DNA of 64,000 nt from CBDCVA01 sp965222935 [NCBI: Candidatus Latescibacterota bacterium] (GTDB lineage: Bacteria > Latescibacterota > CBDCVA01). Every line of letters begins with the position of its first letter. The stretch's first letter is position 1. Shown here piece after piece: positions 6,820 through 15,072 of this stretch. The translations under genes were made by a program, and so were the position numbers. The stretch lies in contig CBDCVA010000001.1 of assembly GCA_965222935.1 (NCBI GenBank), positions 248,001 through 312,000 on the forward strand. Direction: 5' to 3'. The notes below the pieces were generated by a model. That model was given only the letters and a program-made list of their open reading frames with translations, searched no databases and was not told the DNA's origin.

Positions 6820-9274
6820 CCGCCCCGAGGTCGGGACGACGAAGGCTCTGGTGGCCGTCGCGGTGGCGGGTCCGGTGCCTGAGCCCCTGACCTACCGCGT
6901 CCCCGCTTCCCTCCAGCCCGCGCCGCAACCGGGCTCGCGTATACTGGTGCCGCTAGGCCCGAGGACCGTCACGGGCTTCGTCGTCGATTGCCCCCAGACC
7001 CCGCCGCCGGGGGAACTTCGAGATGTGGTGCGGGTCCTCGACCCATCGCCTCTCTTGGGTCCCGAGCTTCTGCAGCTCACCCGTTGGGTGGCGGGTTACT
7101 ACGGGTGCGCCTGGGGCGAAGTCCTTGCGGCCGCCACGCCCGGCGGCTTCACGCCCGCGAGCGTGCGCCGGCTTCGCCTGGTTGTCCCGTTGAATGACGC
7201 TGCCCGCAAAGCATTGCGAAACCGCGCGCCGGTCCAGGCGGCGCTCGTCGAGGCGCTCGTCGAGGGCCGTGCCGTGAGCTTGAGCCATCTTAGGCGCCGC
7301 TTGCGCCGGCGTCGCCTCGATGGCGCGATCCGGTCTCTCCTCGCCGCTGGCGTGATCGAGGAGGTCGGCGAGCAGCCTCCGGTTGGTCCCCTGGACCACG
7401 GTGTACGGGTGGCGACGCTTGTGGCTGCCGCTGGGTCGCGCGGCCAGATGCGTGGGCCAAAGCAGCGCGCACTGCTCGATGCGCTAGAAGAGGCTGGCGG
7501 CGAGGTGGCCGTTACCGTGCTGCTCGAGGCGACCAATAGCTCCGAGGCGCCGCTTCGGGCGCTTGTGAAGCGGGGTGCGGTCCGGTTGATGAGGGTGCCG
7601 GAGCCGCCCAGGATGGAGCGCTACACCGTTCCTGGCTCCGCTGCGCCTCAAGAGCTCACGCTGGCGCAAGAGATCGCCTCAGGGCGCATCCGCCAGGTCT
7701 TGGACCAACGGACGTTCAGCACCATCTTGCTCCACGGTGTGACCGGCAGCGGCAAGACGGCCGTCTACCTTCGGGCGATCGGCGTCGTGCTGGCTCAGGG
7801 ACGAAGCGCGATCTTCCTGGCGCCGGAGATTGCGCTCACGTCGCAGCTCGCCGGAGCGGTGCGGGCACGCTTCGGAGAAGTCGTGACGCTTCTGCACAGC
7901 GGGATGGCCTCCGCTGAGCGGGCGGCGGCCTGGCGCGCTTTGGGGGGCGGGGGTCCAGCCGTGGTGGTCGGTCCTAGGTCGGCCGTCTTCGCCCCTGTGG
8001 GTGCGCTGGGGCTGATCGTCGTGGACGAGGAGCAGGACGGCTCGTACAAACAGGAGGCGCCGGACCCCAAGTACAATGCCCGCGATGTCGCGGCCGTCCG
8101 CGCCCGCGATGCTGGAGCGGTGCTGCTTCTCGGCTCGGCCACGCCCGGTCTGGAGACTTTCTGGCGCAGCCAGGAGGGGCGCGTCGAGCGGCTGGAGTTG
8201 CCCGAGCGGGTGGACGGGCGCTCACTACCGGAGGTGGTCGTCGTGGATATGCGAGCCGAGCGGCGGCGCGGTAATCGTGGTCTTCTGTCCGAACGCCTAC
8301 GGACGGCGCTCGTCGAGCACTTGGGCCGCGGCGAGCAGGCGATCGTGCTCCAGAACCGCCGGGGCTACTGTCCCGCGCTGACCTGCATCGACTGCGGGTG
8401 GGCCCAGAACTGCGCGCACTGCCAGGTACGGCTCGTCTACCATCGGAGCCTCCTGCAGCTCATCTGCCACTACTGCGGTTACACCCAGCGCCCACCGGCG
8501 GTCTGCCCGCTCTGCCAGGGTCGGGAACTGGTCCTCAGGGGTGCTGGAACCGAGCGCGTCATGGAGGCCCTGCGCGAGGTGGTTCCCGAAGCGCGCGTGG
8601 TGCGGATGGATGTGGATACGACGCGCCGCACAGGCGCCCACGCCCGCATTCTCAGGGCTTTCGCGGCGGGAGAGTACGACATTCTCTTGGGAACGCAGAT
8701 GGTGGCCAAAGGTCTAGATTTCCCCGAGGTGACCCTCGTGGGCGTCGTTGAGGCGGATGTGGGCCTGCACCTGCCCGATTTCCGCGCGGGCGAGCGTACC
8801 TTTCAGCTTCTCACACAAGTGGCGGGCCGCGCGGGCCGGGGTGAGGTTCCCGGGGCGGTGATCGTCCAGACCTACCAGCCCGAGCACCCTTCGATCGTCG
8901 CGGCCCGAACACATGACTATCTGGGCTTCGCTAAGGCCGAGTTGGCCTTCCGCCGCGAGCTGAGCTACCCGCCCTTTGGGCGTCTGGTAACGCTGCTCCT
9001 ACGCGGGCGGGACGAGGCGGCGGTCGAGCGTGCCGCCATGGGTGTCGTCCGGGCATTGGAACCGGCGCTCGGGGGGATCGGCGATGTCCTGGGGCCTTCG
9101 CGAGCGGCCATCGCCAAGATCCGCGACCGCTATCGCTGGCGCGTGCTGCTCAAGGGCTCTAGCACGGTCCGTCTGGTGAACGCGTGGCGGGCGGTCTGGC
9201 CGCAGATCCGCTCTGCAGTGACGGGGGATGGAGTCGATGTTGACGTGGATGTGGATCCGTTTTCGTTGCTTTGA
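6785..9274 (+). CDS. priA: primosomal helicase PriA
   Basis: Superfamily-2 DNA helicase that reloads the replicative helicase at collapsed forks. The 829 residues contain an N-terminal DNA-binding domain (PEPLTYRVP), the Walker A motif GVTGSGKTAVY at about residue 318, a Walker B of the form VVDEEQDGSYKQ, and the zinc-binding insert with cysteine pairs between about 8385 and 8515 (CIDCGW, CAHC, CHYCG, CPLC). Later motifs include GTQMVAKGLDFP and QVAGRAGRG. The DEAH-type His is replaced by Gln. The start is GTG 6785, inside the end of maf; the gene ends overlapping pyrF. Its length exceeds the E. coli protein mainly in the N-terminal half. Confidence 0.96.
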   Translation: MNPPVPRLIRVDRPEVGTTKALVAVAVAGPVPEPLTYRVPASLQPAPQPGSRILVPLGPRTVTGFVVDCPQTPPPGELRDVVRVLDPSPLLGPELLQLTRWVAGYYGCAWGEVLAAATPGGFTPASVRRLRLVVPLNDAARKALRNRAPVQAALVEALVEGRAVSLSHLRRRLRRRRLDGAIRSLLAAGVIEEVGEQPPVGPLDHGVRVATLVAAAGSRGQMRGPKQRALLDALEEAGGEVAVTVLLEATNSSEAPLRALVKRGAVRLMRVPEPPRMERYTVPGSAAPQELTLAQEIASGRIRQVLDQRTFSTILLHGVTGSGKTAVYLRAIGVVLAQGRSAIFLAPEIALTSQLAGAVRARFGEVVTLLHSGMASAERAAAWRALGGGGPAVVVGPRSAVFAPVGALGLIVVDEEQDGSYKQEAPDPKYNARDVAAVRARDAGAVLLLGSATPGLETFWRSQEGRVERLELPERVDGRSLPEVVVVDMRAERRRGNRGLLSERLRTALVEHLGRGEQAIVLQNRRGYCPALTCIDCGWAQNCAHCQVRLVYHRSLLQLICHYCGYTQRPPAVCPLCQGRELVLRGAGTERVMEALREVVPEARVVRMDVDTTRRTGAHARILRAFAAGEYDILLGTQMVAKGLDFPEVTLVGVVEADVGLHLPDFRAGERTFQLLTQVAGRAGRGEVPGAVIVQTYQPEHPSIVAARTHDYLGFAKAELAFRRELSYPPFGRLVTLLLRGRDEAAVERAAMGVVRALEPALGGIGDVLGPSRAAIAKIRDRYRWRVLLKGSSTVRLVNAWRAVWPQIRSAVTGDGVDVDVDVDPFSLL

Positions 9275-10191
9275 TGGATGGGCTTGCACCGCCTTCGGAG
9301 GCTTGCCAGGCCATGACTACCGAAATGAACGCCGTGCCGACCCGGTACGAGCACGCTGAACGCAGCTTCGTCGCGAAGCTGGCGGCTGCCGTCAACGGAC
9401 GCCGTTCCTGGCTCTGCGTGGGCCTCGACCTCGACCCCGCGAGACTGCCGCCGGACTTTTCCGCCGATGCCGCTGGGGTCCAGGCGTGCGCTAGGGCGAT
9501 CATCGAGGCGACGGGCGATCTGGCTTGCTCCTACAAACCGAACGCCGCGTTCTACGAGGCGATGGGCATAAGGGGCCTCGAAGCGCTTATGGCGATCATT
9601 GAAACGGTGCCGGACGACGTGCCGGTCATCCTCGATGCCAAGCGCGGCGACATCGCCGAGACATCGGAGCGCTATGCCCGGGCGTGCTTCGACTGGCTGG
9701 GGGCCGACGCCGTCACGGTCAGCCCCTACCTCGGTGGAGGGGCCATAGCGCCCTTTTTCGCATGGCCTGATAAAGCGGCCTTCGTCCTGTGCGCTACGTC
9801 TAACCCGGGGGCGGTTGATTTCCAGACGCATGCGACTGATGGCGGGCCGCTCTACCTTGCGGTGGCCAGACGCGCCTGCACCTGGGCCCCCCCGGAGCGC
9901 TGCGGCCTGATCGTGGGCGCACGTGATCCCCGGATCATTGCAGACGTGCGGGCCGTAGCTCCCGACCGGACCTTCCTCGTCCCCGGCGTTGGGGCGCAAG
10001 GCGGCGATCTGTCAGCCGCAGTCGGTGCGGCATGGAGCCAAGCGGCCGCCGTGCCCTTGATCGTCAACGTGGGCCGCGGCATCACTCACCACGATGGGTG
10101 CGGTGATTACACCGAGGGCGTCCGTAGGCGCGCGGAGGTTTTTCTTGAACGAATTCGAGCGGCCGTGGAGGTCCGCCGCGATCCGTCCTAG
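9274..10191 (+). CDS. pyrF: orotidine 5'-phosphate decarboxylase, type 2
   Basis: Last step of UMP synthesis: decarboxylates OMP. The product belongs to the longer type-2 subfamily (305 residues): the catalytic Asp-Lys-Asp array is in LDAKRGDIAETSERYA, followed by TVSPYLGGGAIAPF and the C-terminal phosphate-binding VNVGRGI. ATG 9274 overlaps the priA stop by one base; TTG 9271 and ATG 9313 are alternative starts. No other pyrimidine gene is nearby. Confidence 0.94.
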   Translation: MDGLAPPSEACQAMTTEMNAVPTRYEHAERSFVAKLAAAVNGRRSWLCVGLDLDPARLPPDFSADAAGVQACARAIIEATGDLACSYKPNAAFYEAMGIRGLEALMAIIETVPDDVPVILDAKRGDIAETSERYARACFDWLGADAVTVSPYLGGGAIAPFFAWPDKAAFVLCATSNPGAVDFQTHATDGGPLYLAVARRACTWAPPERCGLIVGARDPRIIADVRAVAPDRTFLVPGVGAQGGDLSAAVGAAWSQAAAVPLIVNVGRGITHHDGCGDYTEGVRRRAEVFLERIRAAVEVRRDPS

Positions 10192-10216
10192 TCCCTCGTC
10201 TGGGGGAAAGCTCCCG

Positions 10217-11005
10217 ATGCGTGTATGCATCCTCGGCAGCGGCAGCTCAGGAAACGCGATCTACGTCAGCTCAGGCGCCACCCAGGTCCTGGTGGATGCC
10301 GGCTTCTCCGCGCGCGAGTTGACGCGCCGGCTGACGCTCGTGGGGGTTGATCCCCACGCCATCGAGGCCATCCTGGTCACACATGAGCACCAGGATCACG
10401 TGCGGGGTCTCGGGCCTTTCGCCAGGCGGGTCGGCGCGAGCGTCTTTCTCACGGCGGGCACCCTCGGCGCGTTGGCTCAATCCAGGGCGTCGCTTGACGG
10501 CGTCGCGAACATCGTGACCATCGAGCGCAGCGCCGCCTTTCGCGTGGGGGATCTCGCGATCGAGGCCTTTCCCGTCCCGCACGACGTCGCCGACCCCGTC
10601 CAGTACGTCTTGGGAGATGGGGGATCGACCGTTGCCATCGCCCTGGATCTGGGCTATCCCTCCCAACTGGTACGCGAGCGGCTCCGAGGCGCCCACTTGG
10701 TGGTCCTCGAAGCGAACTATGACGAGGTGCTCCTGCTCGGCGGCCACTATCCCCCCGAGGTCAAGCAGCGGGTTCGTAGCCGTACCGGCCACCTCTCGAA
10801 CCGCGACGCCGCCGAGCTGGTGGCCGATCTGGCCGCCGACGGCGTACGCCGGGTCGTTCTGGGGCATTTGAGCGCCGATAACAACGCGCCCTTGCTTGCC
10901 GTAGGGGCGTGCATAGCAGCCCTCAAAGCCCGGGGCGTCACGGGCGTGGATGTCGTCTCCGCCATGCAAAATCGCCCCACGGCGATGTTCGTCCTCGAAA
11001 CGTAG
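10217..11005 (+). CDS. MBL-fold metallo-hydrolase, YycJ/WalJ-like
   Basis: Metallo-beta-lactamase-fold hydrolase of 262 residues. It opens with MRVCILGSGSSGNAIYV and has the metal-binding motif THEHQDHVRG, a later Asp in IALDLGYP, LEANYD, and a C-terminal VLGHLSADNN, all as in the YycJ/WalJ group of putative 5'-3' nucleases. ATG 10217 is chosen because a ribosome site (GGGGGAAAG, 10202-10210) precedes it; the frame is open upstream to 10094 inside pyrF. The substrate cannot be told from sequence. Confidence 0.9.
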   Translation: MRVCILGSGSSGNAIYVSSGATQVLVDAGFSARELTRRLTLVGVDPHAIEAILVTHEHQDHVRGLGPFARRVGASVFLTAGTLGALAQSRASLDGVANIVTIERSAAFRVGDLAIEAFPVPHDVADPVQYVLGDGGSTVAIALDLGYPSQLVRERLRGAHLVVLEANYDEVLLLGGHYPPEVKQRVRSRTGHLSNRDAAELVADLAADGVRRVVLGHLSADNNAPLLAVGACIAALKARGVTGVDVVSAMQNRPTAMFVLET

Positions 11006-11071
11006 CCCAGTCCGTGAATTCCACCTCTGACCGATCCGAGTGCTGGATCCAGGCGAATCCCTGGAGGTTCG

Positions 11072-11776
11072 ATGCTTGAAGACATCGTGGTGGTCGGTAC
11101 CCTCATTGTCCTGGAGGGGTTGCTATCCGCCGACAACGCCCTCGTGCTGGCCGTTCTGGTCGGCCGTCTGCCTAAACATCAGCAGCAGAAAGCTCTGCTC
11201 TACGGCATCGCGGGGGCCTTCGTCTTTCGGTTTGCGGCGCTCGCCACGGTTAAGTTTCTCCTCCAATCCTGGTACTTACGAGCCGCTGGAGGCGGCTATT
11301 TGGCGTACCTGGCCGTCGCCCATTTTGTGCGGAAGCACAAGGCTTCGCGTAAGGCGGAGAGCGTTGAGGGCAACGTCGGCTTCTGGAGAACGGTCTTCGT
11401 CGTCGAGATGACGGATATAGCCTTCGCCGTGGATTCCATCCTGGCCGCCGTCGGTGTGTCCAACAAGCTCTGGGTCATCTACACGGGGGGCATTCTGGGC
11501 GTCATCACGATGCGCTTTGTGGCGGGTTTCTTCATCCGTCTGCTCGAAAAGCTGCCCAAGCTGGAGGCGACGGCTTACCTGCTCATCGGGTGGATCGCGG
11601 TGAAGCTCCTGCTCGAAGCCTACGAGGTTGGTTTCCTCGTTCACGAGGGCCCCTCGGAACCGGAGCACCTCTTGCCGCACTGGTTGTTCTGGACGGTGCT
11701 GTTCGCCATCTCCGCGGGGGGTGTCTTGCTCTCGTACAGGGCCAAGAATGACCGCGGCGACGTTCGTGGGCCTTAG
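11072..11776 (+). CDS. TerC/Alx-family integral membrane protein
   Basis: Polytopic membrane protein of 234 residues. The family signature is present twice as acidic helices: EGLLSADNALVLAVLVGRLP near the N-terminus and VEMTDIAFAVDSILAAVGV in the middle. Relatives (TerC, Alx, YkoY) are implicated in metal-ion (often manganese) export or metallation of exported proteins. ATG 11072 is preceded by CTGGAGG. The 66-base upstream gap is too short for, and does not show, the manganese riboswitch that often controls this family. Confidence 0.9.
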   Translation: MLEDIVVVGTLIVLEGLLSADNALVLAVLVGRLPKHQQQKALLYGIAGAFVFRFAALATVKFLLQSWYLRAAGGGYLAYLAVAHFVRKHKASRKAESVEGNVGFWRTVFVVEMTDIAFAVDSILAAVGVSNKLWVIYTGGILGVITMRFVAGFFIRLLEKLPKLEATAYLLIGWIAVKLLLEAYEVGFLVHEGPSEPEHLLPHWLFWTVLFAISAGGVLLSYRAKNDRGDVRGP

Positions 11777-11810
11777 CCGGATGATGTCTGTCGCCGGTCC
11801 CGGTGAACGG

Positions 11811-11824
11811 AGGGCTTCGGCCCT
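11811..11824 (+). terminator. tetraloop hairpin after the TerC-family gene
   Basis: AGGGC-TTCG-GCCCT is a stable stem with a TTCG tetraloop, 35 bases after the stop codon and before the promoter at 11850. No T-run follows, so termination is plausible but unproven. Confidence 0.4.
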
Positions 11825-11849
11825 AGCTGTTCCACGGAGGGCAAAGGGG

Positions 11850-11879
11850 TTGACACTCTTAGGGCTAGAGACGTAGATT
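11850..11879 (+). promoter_or_regulatory. sigma-70-type promoter of the polysaccharide locus
   Basis: TTGACA at 11850-11855 and TAGATT at 11874-11879 (four of six -10 matches) are 18 bases apart. It is the only good promoter seen before the block of genes from 11954 to 25722. Confidence 0.55.
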
Positions 11880-11953
11880 CATTGATCTAGGAGCCGATCA
11901 GATTGATCGTTGATGCCCCTCCGGTGGGAGGCGCATGCCGTGGAGGCGAACCC

Positions 11954-13759
11954 GTGTTCAAGGTCAGTTGCGCGGTGAAGATACTTGCGACTGTACTGCT
12001 TGTCGCGGCCACCGCGATGGTCGCGCAAGCTCAGACAGTGCGCGATCTGCTCGAACGAGAGACGCAGCAGAAGGCTAAAGCCTCTGGACCCCCGGCGCTC
12101 CAGGAATTCCCCTCCTTGGGCGAGGGAGCGGAGCAGATGCTCGAGGAGGAAGCCGTCATCGAGCAGCCCGGCACCGTACCGGTTGACCGGCCCGCCCTCG
12201 ATAAGGTCGTTGACCCCGAGGAGTACATTGTGGGCCCGGGCGACGACATCGTGGTTTACCTGTGGGGTGAGATCAACTTCTTGCACACGCTGACGATCAC
12301 CCCCGAAGGCGACCTCATCATCCCGTCGGTCGGCGTGGTCCACGTGGCGGGTCTTAGCCTTGCGGACACCAAGCGCGCGATCATCAATGCCGCCCACGAA
12401 AGCTATCCCGGGGTCGAGATCACCGCTTCGCTTTCCAATCTTCGCGTTTTTCGCGTCTTCGTCACCGGTGAGGTCACCCGGCCCGGAACCTATTTGGCTG
12501 CGGCGGTGGACCGCGTCTCCGATGCGATCGCTCGCGCGGGTGGACTGAGAAAGGGCAGGGAAACAAGGGAAATAGGGGGTGGCGAGCGGCGCATATCGGC
12601 CCAGGGGTCGGAACGACGCATTGAGGTGCGCCGGCAGGGTGGACAGACATTCTACGCCGATCTGCAACGCTTCGCCCTCGATGGCGACGTCGGCTATAAT
12701 CCCTACGTCAACATCGGTGACATCATCTACGTCCCGCCGAAGAAGGAAAATATCTGGATCTACGGCGAGGTGTCGCGTCCGGGCACTTATGAGCTGGCTC
12801 CTGGGGATGACCTGGTGACTCTGGTCAACCTCGCGGGCGGGCTCACGGCCGCGGCGTATACTCTCGAAGCCGAGGTCGTCCGCTTCCGCGAGGATGGAGA
12901 GAACATCGAGCGCATCCCCATGGACCTCGGCGACTATCTGGCCGCGGGAGATGCCGCGCCGTCGGAGCCGATGGCTGCGCTCCAGAGCGATTTTGGTGAG
13001 CTTCCTATCGTACGAGCGCGGCCTGAAAAACGCTTCTCCTTGCGTCTGGACGACCGGGTGTACGTCCGCCAGAAGCCGGGCTGGCATCTCAAGCCCGATG
13101 TGTCCGTCGTGGGGGCGGTCTACTACCCGGGGACGTACGCCATTGATGACAGCACGTACCTCACGGACATGATCGCGATGGCAGGAGGGTTCCTTCCTGA
13201 GGCCTCGCTCGGGGAGGCCCGCATCTTCCGCAGAACGCAGACCGAGCTGCGCGATCCCGAGTTCGAGCGCCTGAAGTTCGTCCCCGTCGCCGACATGACC
13301 GAGGAGGAGCGGCAGTACTTTCGGGCGCGATGGCGCCAGCGGCCTGGACTGATGGCCACCGACTTTCAGAAGCTCTTCGAGGAGGGCGAGGAGAGCGAGG
13401 ACACTCTGCTGGATTGGGGCGATGTGATCCGGATCCCCGAGAAGCGCGTCTCCATCGAAATCACGGGCCAGGTGGAAAGTCCGGGTCTGGTACCTTATCT
13501 GGCCGGGCGGACCTTTGGGGAGTATATCGAGGTCGCCGGCGGGTACGCGCGGAAGGCCAACCGCGGCGGCGCGCGGATCATCAAACGCGACAGCGGCCAG
13601 TGGCTGAAGCCCCGTGATGACGACATCATCGGCCCCGGCGACTCCATCTTCGTGCCGGAGAAGCAGGACCTGAGGTTCTGGGAGAGCACGCAGTCCTTGA
13701 TCACCACGCTGGCTGAAGCAGCGACGGTTTTGATCGTGGTGCGCCAAGCGACGCAATGA
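11954..13759 (+). CDS. SLBB-domain polysaccharide export protein (Wza-like)
   Basis: Forms the periplasmic/outer-membrane channel for a capsule or exopolysaccharide. From GTG 11954 (ribosome site TGGAGG at 11941-11946) it has 601 residues. A signal peptide ends at AQA-QT. A polysaccharide-export domain starts at YIVGPGDDIVVYLWGE, and at least four SLBB-type repeats follow, recognisable by their openings VTGEVTRPGTY, YGEVSRPGTYEL, VGAVYYPGTYA and ITGQVESPGLV. It is longer than enterobacterial Wza (about 380 residues) because of the extra repeats, and it lacks a lipobox Cys. A C-terminal hydrophobic stretch could be a membrane segment. First gene of the polysaccharide operon. Confidence 0.9.
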   Translation: MFKVSCAVKILATVLLVAATAMVAQAQTVRDLLERETQQKAKASGPPALQEFPSLGEGAEQMLEEEAVIEQPGTVPVDRPALDKVVDPEEYIVGPGDDIVVYLWGEINFLHTLTITPEGDLIIPSVGVVHVAGLSLADTKRAIINAAHESYPGVEITASLSNLRVFRVFVTGEVTRPGTYLAAAVDRVSDAIARAGGLRKGRETREIGGGERRISAQGSERRIEVRRQGGQTFYADLQRFALDGDVGYNPYVNIGDIIYVPPKKENIWIYGEVSRPGTYELAPGDDLVTLVNLAGGLTAAAYTLEAEVVRFREDGENIERIPMDLGDYLAAGDAAPSEPMAALQSDFGELPIVRARPEKRFSLRLDDRVYVRQKPGWHLKPDVSVVGAVYYPGTYAIDDSTYLTDMIAMAGGFLPEASLGEARIFRRTQTELRDPEFERLKFVPVADMTEEERQYFRARWRQRPGLMATDFQKLFEEGEESEDTLLDWGDVIRIPEKRVSIEITGQVESPGLVPYLAGRTFGEYIEVAGGYARKANRGGARIIKRDSGQWLKPRDDDIIGPGDSIFVPEKQDLRFWESTQSLITTLAEAATVLIVVRQATQ

Positions 13760-13818
13760 AGCGGTTCGCGCGAGGCAACGCGGCGTTAGTTCGAGCCCAC
13801 GGGACGGAGTGTTGATGG

Positions 13819-15072
13819 ATGGCACATGACCAGCCGCAGGCACCCGTGACGGTACCACCGGAGGACGGCGGGGTGGGTAGAGGCACGGACCTGCTTCAGT
13901 ACCTGTACGTTGCGCTGCGGGCGCGCAAGCTGATCTTTTGGAACTTCGTGGCGACCTGTCTGGTTGCGGCCGTCGTCAGTCTGCTCCTGCCTCCGTGGTA
14001 CGCGGGAGTCGCCCTGATCCTGCCGCCTCAGGAGCAGAAGCAGGGCTTTGGCCTCAAGGACATCCTGGCTTCAATTCCTGTGACCACGCTACGGCTGGGA
14101 GAGAAGGGCTCGCCGACCGAGATCTTCATGGGCATCCTCAGGAGCCGATCCGTCTCCGATACGCTCGTCTCGCGCTTCAGGCTGATGGAAGTCTACGACG
14201 TTGACCTATTCCAAGACGCGGTGGAGCAATTGCGCGGTAACGTCGAAGTCGAGATGACCCGTGAAGGTCTCATTCAGGTCACCGTCTACGACCGAGACCG
14301 GGACCGCGCTGCGGACATCGCCAACGCTCACGTGGACGAGCTCGACCGGATCAACAAGCTCATCAACTGGTCGAGCGCCGGCGACCGCCGCCAGTTCGTC
14401 GAGAAACAGCTCGATCGTAACACGGTGAAGCTGCGCGAGGCGCAGGCAAGGCTGCAGCAATTCCAGGAGCGTAACAAAGCGATCTCGCTCGAGGACCAGG
14501 CTCGGGCGACGATCTCGTCGGTTGCGCATCTGTACATGGAGGTCCTGAGTCTCGAAGTGAAGCTGGAATCGTTCGGCGGCTCGCTCGGATCCGTCCATCC
14601 CGAGATCGTGCAAACGAAAAACCAGCTTCGCACCAAGCGCGAGCAGCTTCGGGAGATGATCTACGGGGGCGATCAGAAGGACGGGGCCGATGATCAGTTC
14701 ATGGAGCAGCTCTTCATGCCGCTGGTCGAGATTCCCGAGATGGCCATGACGTCCTTGGAGCTCGAGCGGGAAGTGTCTGTCCGCGGCGCCCTGGCGGATC
14801 TGCTCGCGCAGGAATTTATGGAGGCGTCGATCGAGGAACGCAACACGACCTCGACCGTGCAGATCCTCGACCGGGCACGGTCGCCGGAGAAAAAGGCGAA
14901 GCCCCATCGCACGGCCATTGTCGCCATCGCCGGCGCCCTTTCCATCTTCGCCTCCATCTTCGGGGTGATCGTCACCCAGTACATACGTGACCTGCGCGGC
15001 GGCTCCTCCGAGGCGGGCCAACTCCTGCACGGTATCGAAGGCGAGCTTCGCTCCCTCTGGAAACGGCGGTGA
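13819..15072 (+). CDS. Wzz/GNVR-type polysaccharide chain-length protein
   Basis: Inner-membrane co-polymerase that sets polysaccharide length and couples to the export channel. The 417 residues have a first membrane helix near residues 35-55 (IFWNFVATCLVAAVV), a long coiled-coil periplasmic part (about 170-330) and a second helix near the C-terminus (IVAIAGALSIFASIFGVIV), the usual two-helix layout. No C-terminal tyrosine kinase domain is attached. ATG 13819 follows GGACGGAG. The last codons overlap the flippase gene by 4 bases. Confidence 0.88.
   Translation: MAHDQPQAPVTVPPEDGGVGRGTDLLQYLYVALRARKLIFWNFVATCLVAAVVSLLLPPWYAGVALILPPQEQKQGFGLKDILASIPVTTLRLGEKGSPTEIFMGILRSRSVSDTLVSRFRLMEVYDVDLFQDAVEQLRGNVEVEMTREGLIQVTVYDRDRDRAADIANAHVDELDRINKLINWSSAGDRRQFVEKQLDRNTVKLREAQARLQQFQERNKAISLEDQARATISSVAHLYMEVLSLEVKLESFGGSLGSVHPEIVQTKNQLRTKREQLREMIYGGDQKDGADDQFMEQLFMPLVEIPEMAMTSLELEREVSVRGALADLLAQEFMEASIEERNTTSTVQILDRARSPEKKAKPHRTAIVAIAGALSIFASIFGVIVTQYIRDLRGGSSEAGQLLHGIEGELRSLWKRR

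Noticed and set aside
9130-9999. A 289-codon open frame on the - strand opposite pyrF
   Set aside because: Type-2 OMP decarboxylase motifs fix the + strand gene; no ribosome site or domain in the antisense frame.
11006-11071. Manganese (yybP-ykoY) riboswitch before the TerC-family gene
   Set aside because: This family is often riboswitch-controlled, but the gap is only 66 bases and lacks the conserved GGGGAGUAGC-type elements.
12031-13700. CRISPR-like or tandem DNA repeats in the SLBB gene
   Set aside because: The repeats are protein-level SLBB domains of unequal spacing and sequence; there are no regular DNA repeats with spacers here or elsewhere in the window.
11879-13858. A 659-codon open frame on the - strand opposite the SLBB export gene
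   Set aside because: The + strand encodes an unmistakable export protein with signal peptide and SLBB repeats; the antisense frame has no recognisable domain and is a by-product of GC-rich codon use.
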